From positions 10,230,001 through 10,294,000 of the forward strand of contig NC_083566.1 of the NCBI RefSeq assembly GCF_019925205.1: 64,000 nucleotides of DNA, in the 5' to 3' direction. A program made the position numbers and the translations under genes. This document shows, one piece after another, positions 24,028-36,936 of the stretch. The notes under the pieces were generated by a model. The model saw only the letters and a program-made list of their open reading frames with translations. It ran no database searches and had not been told where the DNA came from. Source of the stretch: Metopolophium dirhodum. Its lineage: Eukaryota; Arthropoda; Insecta; Hemiptera; Aphididae. The stretch's first letter is position 1. Every line of letters starts with the position of its first letter.

Positions 24028-25531
24028 CAGGGCTTGCAAACGTTATAATAACGTTATGATTATAACGTTATATTTGACAAATAACGATTGAAATTTGTAA
24101 ACGTAATTATAACGGAAAACGATAATCAAAAATAATTAAATACCGCAAAACAAAACATAACGATTAACAATATATATAATATATCATTAAACAAAAAATA
24201 TCGCAAAACGTAATTTATAGAATATCATTACGAAAAATAACGCAAAACAAAATTTTTTGAAAATTTAAAATCCATTTATTTAAAGGTATTTAAGGTATAT
24301 TGGTTTCGTAGAAATATATTTTATTTCATGCTATTTATTTTTGTCTTAGAAAAAAATCTAAGAATTGATTATATTATATTCCGTATCTGGGACATTACCT
24401 ACCCGCATTTTTTTGGAGTTATTGATAACTTTTAAACTGAATTGTCAATAGCTAATACCTAGTATAATAATAATAATAATTATTATTATTATTAATATTA
24501 ATAATGATTAATAATGCCCCGATAATTGCGCTGTAGAAGTATAGAGTATAGGCTTATTTTGTATTCACTATTCACTCTGTACTTTGTCTACTCTGTAGTC
24601 TTATAGTTTTATTTATATTACCTAGCTAAATATTAAAACAAAAACGCTATCATGGGTAGTATCATATATATACTTGAATACATTACTATTTACTTACATA
24701 TTGGTGTTAGTATTTATTCCATTATTTGTGTATATAGTAATAGGAATACTATAATATTATAGTCTATACTCAATATTTCTATAATTTATTAGGCAATTGT
24801 AGCAAGGTACAAATACATTTCAAGTAATGTATTTCATGTACATTTCAGGTATATGTCAAACTAATCAGTGCAAATGTGTAAAACATAAATTACTGTCTAA
24901 TTTTAAATGATATTTACATAATATGAAATGTTGTAAAAATGACTATATAATTCTAACACTTATAAAACTATAAATAAATAATAATGATTGATGATCAATT
25001 AGGTATAAATGTATAATACATTTAAAACAATAATAATTAATGGTTTTATTTTTGCTATTATAGGTAATATAATGTGTAGTGATTTTATATAATTCCTAGG
25101 TACTTTATTAAATTAAAATATTAAATAATAATTGGTATAGTATAGGTACCAACGTAATTATATAAAATACCTAGGTGTTTGGTATATAGAATACCATTTA
25201 TACCAATATTGAATATTAATAAAATAATAAATTATATTTTTCTGGTAACGATGTTGGAAAAAATTAAGTAGTAAATTATTTACTGGATTGTTGGAAAATG
25301 TTGGGTAAAATAACGTTTTTATTCTTAATAATGATAAATTCAAAACTTGGATAACGTTTTAATTCTGAATAACAATAAACGCAAAAATTGTGTAACGTTT
25401 TAATTCTGAATAACGATAAACGAAAAAATTGTGTAACGTTTTAATTCTGAATAACGATAACCGAAAAAATTGTGTAACGTTTTAATTGTAAATAACGTAA
25501 AACGGAATTTTTTTTTCAAATGCAAGCCCTG
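24028..25531. mobile_element. hAT-like non-autonomous element, 1504 bp, exact 8-bp TSD
   Basis: Ends CAGGGCTTGCAAACG and its inverse TGCAAGCCCTG. Identical flanks CTTTTAAA at 24020-24027 and 25532-25539 form a perfect 8-base target duplication, diagnostic for hAT-type integration. The interior is dominated by AACGTTATAATAACG-type words and holds no transposase. A tandem array near the right end is listed separately. Confidence 0.82.
25305..25505. repeat. 41-bp tandem repeat inside the hAT-like element
   Basis: About four to five head-to-tail copies of a unit beginning GTAACGTTTTAATTCTGAAT and continuing AACGATAAACGAAAAAATTGT. Copies in the middle differ by only one or two bases; outer ones are more diverged. 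Confidence 0.75.
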
Positions 25532-25903
25532 CTTTTAAAGCTTTCATACATTTTGTAATTAGGTCCAATACTATCCAACCACTTGCTCTGTGAAGTGAAT
25601 TATGTTTAAAATTGTATAAAACATATAAACATAATAATTATACGGAAATAAATTTTACAAGTTATTATTCAAATCCTACCATAAAAGTGTGTTTGTGTTC
25701 CTTGATCTCGAAATAGACAAACAAATTAATACTTATGTAACTTCTGTCTCAAATAATTTTGTTAATTTTTGGCAACTTAGGTACCTGCACTGTCAATGCT
25801 AACATTATTACTTTTCCATTTTTTCTCCTATCGGATTTGGAACATAGTACAATGGCAGAGTGGCACAATTAGTCGAAATCCTTAGAGAGACTAGTCTCAT
25901 GAT

Positions 25904-26507
25904 TAAAGCTCGGATGTTAATGACAAAAATGTCATTAAAATATGCATTTCAACATTTAAAAACATGCTAAAATATGCATTTAAAAATTTAAAAATATGCT
26001 AATATATGCCTTTAAATATATCAAAAATATACCTATTTTTCAACAAATATATGCAAAATTGAAAAAATATACGCAAAAAAAGGTGTTAATATTAATTCAA
26101 AATAAATTATGAACACTATTAAATGTATACTAAATATTATATCTATTTTAAACAATTACAAAAAATGGGATAGTAGTGATTCAGAATATTTTTTGTTTTA
26201 AATGATTTTAAAATAACTTCATTGCAAAATACATAAAAGAAATAAAATACTATAAATATAAATATATAAACATATTAAGTAGTAAAAAGTGTTATGTTTA
26301 TATTATATTTTAATATTTTAAATGCCACTAAATCTAGAAATAAGCAATATATGCATTTATATGCTCAAAAATGTCAAATATGCAAACATATGCAAAAAAA
26401 ACTTGCCTATTTCCAATATAGACTTCAAGAATCAAATTTATATCTCACTCCGGTGTAATTCTGGCTGCGCGAAAAAAATATGCTAAGTCTTAAACATCCG
26501 AGCTCTA
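25904..26507. mobile_element. hAT-like MITE rich in ATGCAT words, 604 bp
   Basis: Left end TAAAGCTCGGATGTTAA; right end TTAAACATCCGAGCTCTA, its inverse with few changes. Flanks CTCATGAT (25896-25903) and CTCATAAT (26508-26515) agree at 7 of 8 bases. The interior holds many TATGCATTT/ATATGCAAA words. No coding capacity. Confidence 0.62.
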
Positions 26508-26754
26508 CTCATAATCATTTTTATAATTTGGTTTATTTACTGCATACTACCTATTACCTATTACCTATAAGATTTAAAAACTTTAGTATAACTTTATACA
26601 ACCATGCTGGAAAAGTCTGCAGGGGAAATTTAAAAATTATGTACCTATATAATATATTATAATGTATATAAAAATAATAAAGTAGGTATATCGCTCATGT
26701 ATGGTTTGTGGGTGCTAAGTTTCCCCTTCACGAGCCCTCCTAAATACACCACTG

Positions 26755-26904
26755 CAGTGGCGAATCCCCAGCGCTTAATTTTTTATTTTTTATGGGGGGG
26801 GGGGGAGTACAAAAATTGGCTAAACACAGTGTAAAACAAAGGGAAAATACGACGAATAAGGGGAATGCCCTCTTTGTCCCCCCCCCCCCCTGGATCCGCC
26901 ACTG
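26755..26904. repeat. Short CAGTGGCG element with G/C homopolymers
   Basis: Bounded by CAGTGGCGAATCCCCAG and CTGGATCCGCCACTG. Contains a G-run of about 12 and a C-run of about 12 near the two ends. It abuts another right-type terminus (TAAATACACCACTG) on its left. I see no target duplication. Confidence 0.45.
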
Positions 26905-27019
26905 CGTCAACACACACATAATTTATAGTTAATAATTAGGTCGTAGAATTATGATCAATGATCATAAAGGCGTTTTGTATAGGCTATTCAAATACATCAC
27001 CGTCGCTTGTGCGTTTTTA

Positions 27020-28180
27020 GGTCGAGAAATTTTATATCATTCGTGTGGCACTGATACACAATTCATATAACACTGCTGGCGTGGATTCAGAGAGGGAGGG
27101 GGGGGGGGGGGGGTGCTATTGATTTTAATAATTATTATTATTATCAAAGTGATACGCCTGTTAGCGCAGTGGCTCTTCTATGTATATTTTAGCATAGAAT
27201 CTGTGCAGCTTACATATTTTAACAGAGTTTAAAAAGAGGTAAATCCACGGGTATTTAATTTGTCACGGCCAACGCCGTGAAGGATCAGCTATTATTAATA
27301 TATATGTACGTTTTGATATATAATATTATACTAATCCTATATCTAAGTAGTAAGTAGTACCTGTCCATCTATAATAGTTCTAGTATTTAACGCTTTTGCT
27401 ACATTTATTCTAACGATTTACTTAAAATTTAGTTAATATTATTAATATTATTGTAATATTGTAATTAAAAAATTGCTATTGGGAAACTTATTATCGCAGC
27501 TGACATACATAATAATATAATATATTCATCAGAAAATGGATTTTTGAATTTTTCATTAGACACTAGACAGCGTGTCAGCGTTATTGACTGCTTTGCAAAT
27601 ATACCTATAATCTATATAGAGAATAGGCAATAGCAAAGAATAATCATGCATCGGGGTCCTCTATAGGTATATCCGCTACACTTGGCTATAATAGTATATA
27701 ATATATAAACGTCTTACGAACGCGTACTGATATATGAATATATCATAGATAATATTATAAGGTTCTATAATATTCTTACATTATCTATGGAATATACATG
27801 ATAGGGCAAAGATACGCAGGCCTCAACAATCGATCAATACCTAACGGTTGCTGCGCGGCGATTGCTGCTCCCTTCCACAGACGTGTATGGTGTATACTGT
27901 ATATTATACAGAGTGTATCGCGAAGATCTGAAAATTGCACACTGCAGAATGCAGATGTATAAATTATGGTCATTATTTGCGTTTTGTACGCGCATATTAT
28001 AGCCTAAAGTGGTTTAAATACCTCGGTGTTTTTGTCATATTTTAACGACAACCTTTTCCCTCTACCTTGTCGTGTTTTTTAGAGGGACTACGTAGTAATC
28101 AAATTGGTATGATATATACAATAGGGCTTACAACGGCCATGCATCTAATATTTTCAATTTTCATACGAGCAACACCCTTA
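27020..28180. other. Intergenic AT-rich DNA with a G-homopolymer
   Basis: A G-run of about 18 at about 27090-27112 follows TGGCGTGGATTCAGAGAGGG, again resembling a CAGTGGCG-type element end. No gene is seen through to the family A copy at about 28185. Confidence 0.3.
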
Positions 28181-28184
28181 AGAA

Positions 28185-29590
28185 ATCAAAACGTTATTTT
28201 ATAGTTTTAGATTCTGATTATTGATTTTATAATGATGTGTGTTTTTTTTTTGTGTCTGTTTACACGATAAGTAGTCGAACTAATGCTTCGATTTACATCT
28301 TCAGTATTTTGTTCGATGGGAAAGTGAATATTGTAGGTGCATCCGGGAGGTCAAATTTTAAAACTCCCAATAGTTTTCAAAAGCGCCGAGAAAAAAAAAC
28401 ATAAAAATTAAGGAAAAACGGGAATTTTTACACAAAATTGATTTTGGTTTTTGGTGTAACTCTAAAACTAATGAACGTATATACATGACATTTTCAATGG
28501 TCGTTTATATTTGCATTTTCTATACACAATAAAATTTTCCAAATATTTTGATTTGTTTTGAACTGTTTAGGAACATTTTCTGTTTCCAATTTTATTAGTA
28601 TTTTATTCTATGGATGTCTATAAAACTTCATTTGTTGGGTAAAAAAGATTGAAAATATAATACAAGGCTCCTACTATATTGTTACAATGACATTTGAAAA
28701 ATATTAAAAATCTTTAGTCACAGTTTTTTTTTATAACCATTTAAAGTTCAAATCTTAACAAAATACGGAAAAACCACGAAAATTAGCACATTATTTTGAA
28801 TTGAGGATTATAAAAAATTTTTCTTTTTAAATCTAAGATAACTAGATTATTCATAAGTTTGTCTACCTTTACAAAAAAATAAATTTCTACAAAAAAGTCA
28901 AATTGAATTTTTATGAGCGTTTGAAATTCATATTTTTACAACATTGGATATTCACTCGATTTCTCATATAGCGGTTTTGTTATTTTATTGTTATTCAAAA
29001 ACGAATAACTGTAGATACATGAACATTTTACTGAATGTTTATATTTTCTATACACCATATAATTTTGAAAATATTTTGACTCTTTTTGGGCTGTTTACGA
29101 ACATTGTCAGTTTTCAATTTTTTCAATTTTTTTTTCTATAAATAACAATAAATTGTTATTTTTTGGGTAAAAAAGCGTGAAATTTTAATGCAAAACTCCT
29201 GATATATTGTTACAATAGCAGTTGAAAAATATTAAAAATACATTAGCACAATTTTTTTTTATAAGCTTTTAAAGTTTGAATTTTGACAAAATTTATCAAA
29301 TTTAAAATGTAATAATTACCTATTTTGTAGTTAAAAATGTATAAAATGTTCAACTTTTATAGCTAAGGATTGAAAGTTTAAAACAAGGCTCCACGTAAAG
29401 TATAAATTACTTTATTCACAATAATATCATCAATTATACTTGGTAATATCATAGGCTGACGGACCGTTTTCGCTCAGAATCGTTTTTCTTATACAATGAT
29501 ATTATATCATTGAATTCAAATTTAACACCATCCATTACAGTGACCCACTTACAGCAGAGCAACATCCACTTACCCACCTTTTGTTTTTTT
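28185..29590 (+). repeat. Family A arm with right terminus
   Basis: Starts near TTTTAGATTCTGATTATTG (28206) and parallels 2850-4276, including GGTTTTTGGTGTAACTCTAAA, CGCTCAGAATCGTTTTTCTT (about 29471), ACAGTGACCCACTTACAGCAG and ATCCACTTACCCACC at the end. The open frame at 28944-29141 is a chance opening inside it. Confidence 0.65.
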
Positions 29591-30464
29591 ACAGATTAAA
29601 TAGTAACACGGTAAGTCAGTAACACACAAACAATCACTACTTTTTATATTATGATGATGTTTTAACATTTAATGCGTGTACAATATTATAATATATACGT
29701 TGTGCTCAGATATATATGTGACGACAGCCAACAATTTATTTGGCGGGTCATTTGCGTCTATGCCTGTTTATTGCAAGTTCGTTTTCATCTGCAAAAGTTG
29801 CGTAACATAATACTATAATTATATGTGTATACGTGCGGTATTATATCGCGTGAGAATTCAATCGAAAAGCACACAATTACACAAAAGTAAAAAAAGTTAG
29901 GTACACAGACGTACACTGTGTTGTTTTGCTTAATTACCAAACATGATGATGATCGACAACATCATTATCGATACAGGGGTCAGAAATTTATCAATGGATC
30001 AAGGATCAAGGAGTAAAATTCAAACGTGACTGTAATATTAGAGAAAATACAACCAAGTGCTTTATAATAATCTATTTAGAAATAGGTATATATTATACCG
30101 TATTCATATTATATGCGTTCAAAATACAACAGCAACAGCCCGTATATGTGCACTGCAATACTACATAATATATAATGAAACAAACTCTCGCAGTGGCGTG
30201 GGTTGTGAGTGAGTGTAAGCAGTGGTACATACTAACTTACCCACCAAAACCACACCAATACGCACAAGTTAAATTAGTTATGAATTTTACAATTTAATTT
30301 TTTTTTAAACGCATTATTAATAAAAAAATTTTATTTTACAACAAATTGATTCTTCTTGTTGGTTAAAATAGTCAATCACATCATCATGCTGTTATTGCTA
30401 TTTGATCCAGACAGTTTTAATAGTAATTTTTCAATAATGCAATTACAATCATTATTATCAGAAG
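29591..30464. other. Intergenic, nothing recognised
   Basis: AT-rich sequence without coding signals, RNA genes or clear transposon ends. Confidence 0.3.
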
Positions 30465-31075
30465 AGCCCATTTCAGATTCTGAGTGGAACGATGAATGTA
30501 CCTATTCATTTTACAATGATGTGTGTCTTTTTTTTATTTTTGTGTTTGTCATCACCTTCTAGGACGGTAAAAATGCTTAAATTTTCTTCAACAGTATCTT
30601 TTCTGATAAGAAAATGAATCTAGTTGGTACTTTGGGAGGTCAAAAGTAAAAATTTCCCAGTAGTTTTCAAAAGCACCGTGAAAACAAAAGATAAATTAAG
30701 GAAAAACTGGGATTTTTACGCAAAATTGATTTTCCACAAAATCTTATTTTAAGCTGTTTACGGACATTAGTCATACAATTTTATTTGTTGGTTAAAAAAG
30801 CTTGAAAATTTAATAGAAGGCTTCTAGTATATTGTTCCAAAGGCAGATGAAAAAAATTAAAAATCCTTCACAGTTTTTATTTATAAGCATTTAAAGTTCA
30901 AATATTGACAAAATATGTAAAAATGACAAAAATTTGCATTTTATTTTGAGTTAGAAATTCAAAAAAAATGTACTTTTTAAATCTAAGATTTGAAAATATA
31001 ATACAAGATTCCTCATAAATTTGTCTACCTTTATCAAAAAAAAATGTCTACGAGAAAGTCAAAGTAAATTTTCAC
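30465..31075 (+). repeat. Family A arm, partial
   Basis: Begins TTTCAGATTCTGAGTGGAAC and follows the 2846-3590 arm (ACCTTCTAGGACGGTAAAAA, CAAAAGCACCGTGAAAAC, CTACCTTTATCAAAAAAAA), with an internal deletion of about 100 bases near 30750. Confidence 0.6.
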
Positions 31076-31419
31076 TCCAGCCGGCGACAGTGAGTGATGT
31101 GTTTGGTATGGAGATGAAATGGCGAAGGGACGACAATATTAAATAAAATAATAAATAAACGGGATATGAATAATACCGAGACATTTCGTTCACATATATG
31201 ATATACCAAATCACCCAAATCCTCTATAGGATCCTAATCCTCTATAGAATCTTAATCACCGAATTATATCATCTATCTGCAGAACCTGTGATTCACATAA
31301 TCACATGTGGCCCTCTTCTAATCGTCAGTTCACCAAAACAATTTTAAATGTATAGTACTTAAATAACATACCTAATATACTACTAAATATACTAAAAATA
31401 CTTAAGTATATATACTTAA

Positions 31420-32170
31420 GAGGATGCCACCCATGCACAATGTCCGGTTAAAGTTAACCGACACTTAACCGGCCGAATTCTGTAATAAAATTTGTTATTA
31501 GTAGGTTATAGCGTTGACACTTCATACCAGACGTAGTAAGAACGGCCCTTACACACGTACGACATAGCAAATTTTCGTTCACTAGTTTCAATAGTGTGCT
31601 GTTAGTTTTAATATTAGACGGATATTAGAAATACTAGAATATTAGATCAATTTCTTAGCTGCACCAAGACCTATAGGTATCAACATATTTCCTTACCGTA
31701 ACTTGGACTCAATAACTTTTCTATAAAGCTTAACGGTGTTGAAACATTGTAGGTGCACATAAATATAACTACTTCAGATATGTGCTCTGAGAAATATAAT
31801 CTTTTCACTTTTGTTAATAATTGCATTCATCGTTGATGTGTGTGCCTATTAATCTAAAAAAGGGTAATGGTTTTATGTTGAAAATTAAAAGAACTTATAC
31901 TTCACGAACGAAAATAAATTTAAGAAAGTTAAAAAGAATATCGGAAAACTTATAGAAATAAAAATGGAACAGTAGTCGGAAAAATATAAATATTATTAAC
32001 GAAAGTAAAAACTGATGTTTATTATACAAATTTATTTTTAACAAAATTAAAGCGTTAATAACATTAAGGGGATTCGATACCGTGATTTTCTGTTTTTGTC
32101 TAACACACGCGCGACATAGTATTTTAGACGTGTTTTTTGCCAAACATTCCAATTATTGATCTATTGAAGC
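31420..32170. repeat. Diverged relative of the TTAA-flanked foldback
   Basis: TTAAGAGGATGCCACCCATG (about 31408) and later CACACGTACGACATAGC recall the arms at 10656-11068. CACACGCGCGACATAGTATT near 32104 may belong to the same unit. Ends cannot be fixed. Confidence 0.35.
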
Positions 32171-32499
32171 GATAAGAATTCTGAAAACAGATTTGAATTT
32201 GTCGTCAAGTCTACTTGAAATCGACTTTCCCACAATTTTGATTTTTTGATTTTAGCTTCTCCAAAAATTGAAATACAAAAATGTTTAAATACTCTTTTTT
32301 AATATGACGTTTTCTGTAATTTGGGGGATAATATCAAAAATGTGGGAAAGTCGATTTCAAGTAGACTTATTATTTATAGACAATGTAATACGTACTAATA
32401 TGTATTTATAATCAATGATATTACATATACATATTATGAGCACTGTAAATTAAACCTATATCAATTATTTCAATTAAAAGTATTAATGCATACTATATT

Positions 32500-33290
32500 T
32501 GATGATATTATTGAAAACAAAGTAATTTATATATAATCTTTTTACGTGGAACCTTGTTTTAAATTTTCAATCCTTAGCTATAAAAGTTGAACATAATACT
32601 ATAAATTTTTAACTACAAAATAATTATTACATTTTTAATTTGACAAATTTTGTCAAAATTTGAACTTTAAATGCTTATAAAAGAAAATTGTGCATATATA
32701 TTTTTAATATTTTTCAACCGCTATTGTAACAATATATCAGGAGCTATAAATCGTCACGCTTTTTTACCCAACAAATAACATTTTATTGATATTCATAGAA
32801 AAAAAAATTAAAAAAATTGAAAACTGACAATGTCCGTAAACAGCCCAAAAAGAGTCAAAATATTTTCAAAATTTTATGGTGTATAGAAAATATAAACATT
32901 CAGTAAAATGTTCATGTATCTACAGTTATTCGTTTTTGAATAACAATAAAATAACTAACCCGCTACATGAGAAATCGAGTGAATATCCAATATTGTAAAA
33001 ATATGAATTTCAAACGCTCATAAAAATTTAATTTGATTTGCTTGTAGACATTTTTTTTTTTGATAAAGGTAGACAAACTTTTAAGGAATCTTATATTACA
33101 TTTTCAAATCTTATATTTAAAAAGAAAAATTTTTATGAATTCCCAACTCCAAATAATTTGCTAATTTTCGTGATTTTTCCGTATTTTTTCAAGATTTGAA
33201 CTTTAAATGCTTATAAATAAAAACTGTGACTAAGGATTTTTAATATTTTTCAAATGTCATTGTAACAATATTGTAGGAGCGTTGTATTAA
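32500..33290 (-). repeat. Family A arm, inverted
   Basis: Reverse-orientation landmarks: TTACGTGGAACCTTGTTTTAA (about 32541), CCGTAAACAGC, ACATGAGAAATCGAGTGAAT (about 32966), ATAAAGGTAGACAAACTTT. The terminal block is missing on the left. Confidence 0.55.
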
Positions 33291-35334
33291 AAAAAGAAAA
33301 ACTTTCTCGTGGTTATCTTGATACAATTGCATGATAATTGAAAAATTATAGAGCTGCTACATAGATATACTATAGATATTCTACAGCGTGCAGGCATATC
33401 ATCCACTATAGCCGAAACACAATATCGTTAGGTACCAATATTAATAATTTGTATAATATTATACAATATTATAGGTACACACCAGGAATGAACCGAAGTC
33501 CGCTTCAGGCGTGACAACACCCTCCGCCCACCACAACTACCGCTACAACCACCACAATTTATTATTCTGCAGCAATATAAGACTTTTAGCCGGCAGTCGG
33601 CACACGGAAATTTGTTTGACATTTAAAAATCAAGCCGGCAATTTTAAAGACTACACCCTCCCCCTATTATTTTTTTAAAACATTTTTCCCTGGGTACAGT
33701 TTTATACCAAATAGGTATACGGACCTAAATACCTACATAAATATATGAATTTCAAAAACAAAAACTTCCAAGCGCAGCATATAATGTAGTTTATGACTAG
33801 GGCTTATACGTATTTATATAACCAAAGTATGTATTTATAGAACAAAAATATGTGCTAAAGAATTCAAAATATGAATTATCAAAAAAAAAGAAAATAATAA
33901 ATTATATAATAAAATGTAATAAAAAATTTAAATTTATCTAATTATATTGATTACAGTTAATAACATGCATTTTTGGTGGTGGGTGTCCCGGAGACTAGAG
34001 GCATTTCACATATTATAGTAATTTATTAAGTGTGTACTAAGACTAAGCCAATCTTTCTCAGTTACCATTTACGTAAATAAATATTATATAATATTATATA
34101 AGTATTTATAATTTATTACTTATATAAATTATTGTGCCTCATAAGTTAATGAAGTTCGCCACGCCACTGCTGCCTAATGATACTATATATTAGTCAAATA
34201 CCTAGATACCAATGATTTATGGGCCTAACAATATTTTTTTTACCCAACATTCTACAATGTGTTATTGATATGAACAAAATAATTATTATACATTGAATTC
34301 TAAAATATTATTTGTTTTGGAGGGCAAAGCCCCCGAAGCTCCTCCTAGTTGCGCTTATGTGTCTAAAGACATAAAACAATTATAACTGCAGGAATGCAGC
34401 ATTAGCATAATAATATAAAATTATTAATACATTATAATATGTTTCAAAATGGTCATATCATCCAATTTATTTCTAGAGTCCGAATGAAATCAATTATATA
34501 TAATATAATATATACTATATAAATTCAGCTTTCTGAACAGTCAATAGTTTTCTATAAGAAAAATTACAGATTTTATGGCTTACATTAAAAAAAAAACAAA
34601 ACTATAGGTACTTATTAAATATTAATCATGATTTATTATGGAAAAATATATGAGCGAACATTATTACCTATATAAATTCTTCATATGACGGCACTATACA
34701 GTGCAATAAAATACATAATAATATCATCAAATCAACATTCAACATACGATTTAGAGTACACGGAGCAGTAGGTTAAGACTCTTGAGAGTATATTATGGAT
34801 GTAGCATAACAACAATATTAGTGGACGAATAGTTGTGTAAACGCTGTACACTGTACAGAATAATATATCATATTATTTTATACACGTAAATTATTTTTAT
34901 ACAATATCATCGATAGCAATAATTACCCCAGTTGTTAATTAATATATAATAAAACCTATTCTATATCGTCTATATAATATATTATAAACGTAAAAACGTT
35001 ATTTCTCTAATGAATATGATCGAAATACCTACATTATTTAAATATGCATTTAAATATTTAAAATCGTTGGCATTTGTTATTGGTTCATGGTCAATATTGG
35101 TCATGTAAATAAAAATTATTACGTGTACGGAGCTGTGATGACTGTTATCAGAGGCTAAAATATAATTTTGTTCGTACTACACACTTTACATTACACTTGG
35201 AGTTACTGTGGGGGGCTTTCCCCCCAAAATGTGATACATACACATAAGCATAAAAGCATATAAGTATAGAGTAGTAGAATTTCTATTTTTCTTTATATAT
35301 AGAGTACAGACTACATCACATAAAAACGATCTAT
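33291..35334. other. Intergenic, nothing recognised
   Basis: Mostly AT-rich. About 33480-33610 is less AT-rich with ACCACAAC-type words, open on the minus strand for 64 codons with many Cys/Gly codons, but no domain is recognisable. Confidence 0.3.
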
Positions 35335-35342
35335 GTCGGTAT

Positions 35343-35672
35343 CAGGGCCTAAAATTAAGATATTTTGCTACTGCACACCTAATTCCACACCAAAATATTT
35401 TAAAATAATGAACATAGACCTAGTAGTGCACATGCCACATATAACTTCATTGCATAATTGTTTTTGCTATTCATTAATAATTAGGTATAATACAATCTAA
35501 GACAATCTTCTATAAAATTTCTATAAATATGCTAATTAGTAATTTTCAATAATCAATATTGAATATTAATCAAAAAAAAATGTATAAAAGCCGAAAATAA
35601 GTACCTACTGCATACTTTTAAATTTGCTACTGCACATTTAATATTAGCTACTGCATACAATTTTAGGCCCTG
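35343..35672. mobile_element. hAT-like MITE, 330 bp, exact 8-bp TSD
   Basis: Ends CAGGGCCTAAAATTA and its inverse AATTTTAGGCCCTG. Flanks GTCGGTAT at 35335-35342 and 35673-35680 are identical. Interior repeats CTACTGCACA/CTACTGCATAC words. No coding capacity. Confidence 0.85.
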
Positions 35673-36429
35673 GTCGGTATATAAATAAAACTACTATACA
35701 TAATTTTACAATTTATATACTGAACTATAATAATATAGAGACATTAAATTGCGGAATAAAAATCCCCGACCCTGAGAAAAAAGATTACAATATTAGGTAC
35801 TCACAATCATATGAAGTTGATTGATCAAATATTTTTTAAAAGCTAATTAGTGTAATTACCACATTATTAATATTGATAAGTTTTTTTCTCAAAATATGAA
35901 TTATGATTTATAATACGATGATTCCATAATTATATGCGGAGATTTGATTCGAAATCGAAATATATTATGTTCTTTTGAAGTTTTATCGACATTCTCATAA
36001 GACTGTAATTTTTTTTAAATATTTATGTCGTGATCAAATGGCCATGGCATTATGTTGACATAATAAGTAGGTACTGCAAATCTCAGTTTATTTACGTTTT
36101 GGGGTATTTAAAACACAACGTCATGATAGGTATGATAAATAAATAAAGAAAAAGGCACGTTTTGTTATAAAAAGCTTGTCAGGACTTTATTCACGAAAGT
36201 AGCAAAAATTAACACACAGAAAGTTAACGTTTTATAATGCTCTACACAAAGATATATAAATCGTCGATCGCGTCGTTTTATTGGGTCGATTACGTCGACC
36301 ACGAAAAACGGCGGAGCAGGTTGATTCGAACGTCGATCACGCCATAGATAAAGAAGTTTGAGATTGATTTCACTTCTTTATTAACATCAAAATTCTATTT
36401 TTTCTCCCAATCGCTTCAACTTATACGCA

Positions 36430-36620
36430 TAGAAAGCTTTTTTTACTTCTTCGAATTACTTTTTTGTGGATCCAATATGCTAAAAGATAAAGTAGGTACT
36501 ATATGTTGAAATCGAAGCACTCCTTAGTCCTTCGGGTAGAAATTTTGTATACAGGATAAAAAAAAAGTAAACACTATTGTAAAACCACTAGCCCGAACTC
36601 CGCTCAGAATCAAAAATAAA
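36430..36620 (-). repeat. Solo arm of the 36.9-37.6 kb palindrome family
   Basis: TACTATATGTTGAAATCGAA, TAGAAATTTTGTATACAGGA, TTGTAAAACCACTAGCC and CTCCGCTCAGAATC match, in the same order, the right arm at 37500-37620. Confidence 0.6.
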
Positions 36621-36936
36621 AAAAATTAAATTAATATAAAGAAATGTTTAATTCGGTATAACTTAAAATAAAGATTGAAATCATACATACGTTTTTTGAA
36701 CTTTTTTCACTTAAGTAAAATGTTGAAAATCATACTTACCTACACTTACTCATAGACATGTAAAATGCGAAGTAGTGAACAAAGGTAAATAAATAAATAA
36801 ATGATCACTTGCCTGGAATTTCGAAAAACAAATTGTCGGGTTAACTAAAATGTTAGAATTTATTTTATGTGGGTATTGCAATAATTTTATAAGCTACAAT
36901 TTTAAAAGGTAAAATAATGTAGTGATATTAATTTAA

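Noticed and set aside
25305..25505. Could the 41-bp array be a CRISPR?
   Set aside because: Units are contiguous with no unique spacers, sit inside a hAT-like element, and the genome is eukaryotic.
30356..30562. Open frame starting at 30356
   Set aside because: Its second half is the family A start (AGATTCTGAGTGGAAC) and its first half is unrelated intergenic sequence.
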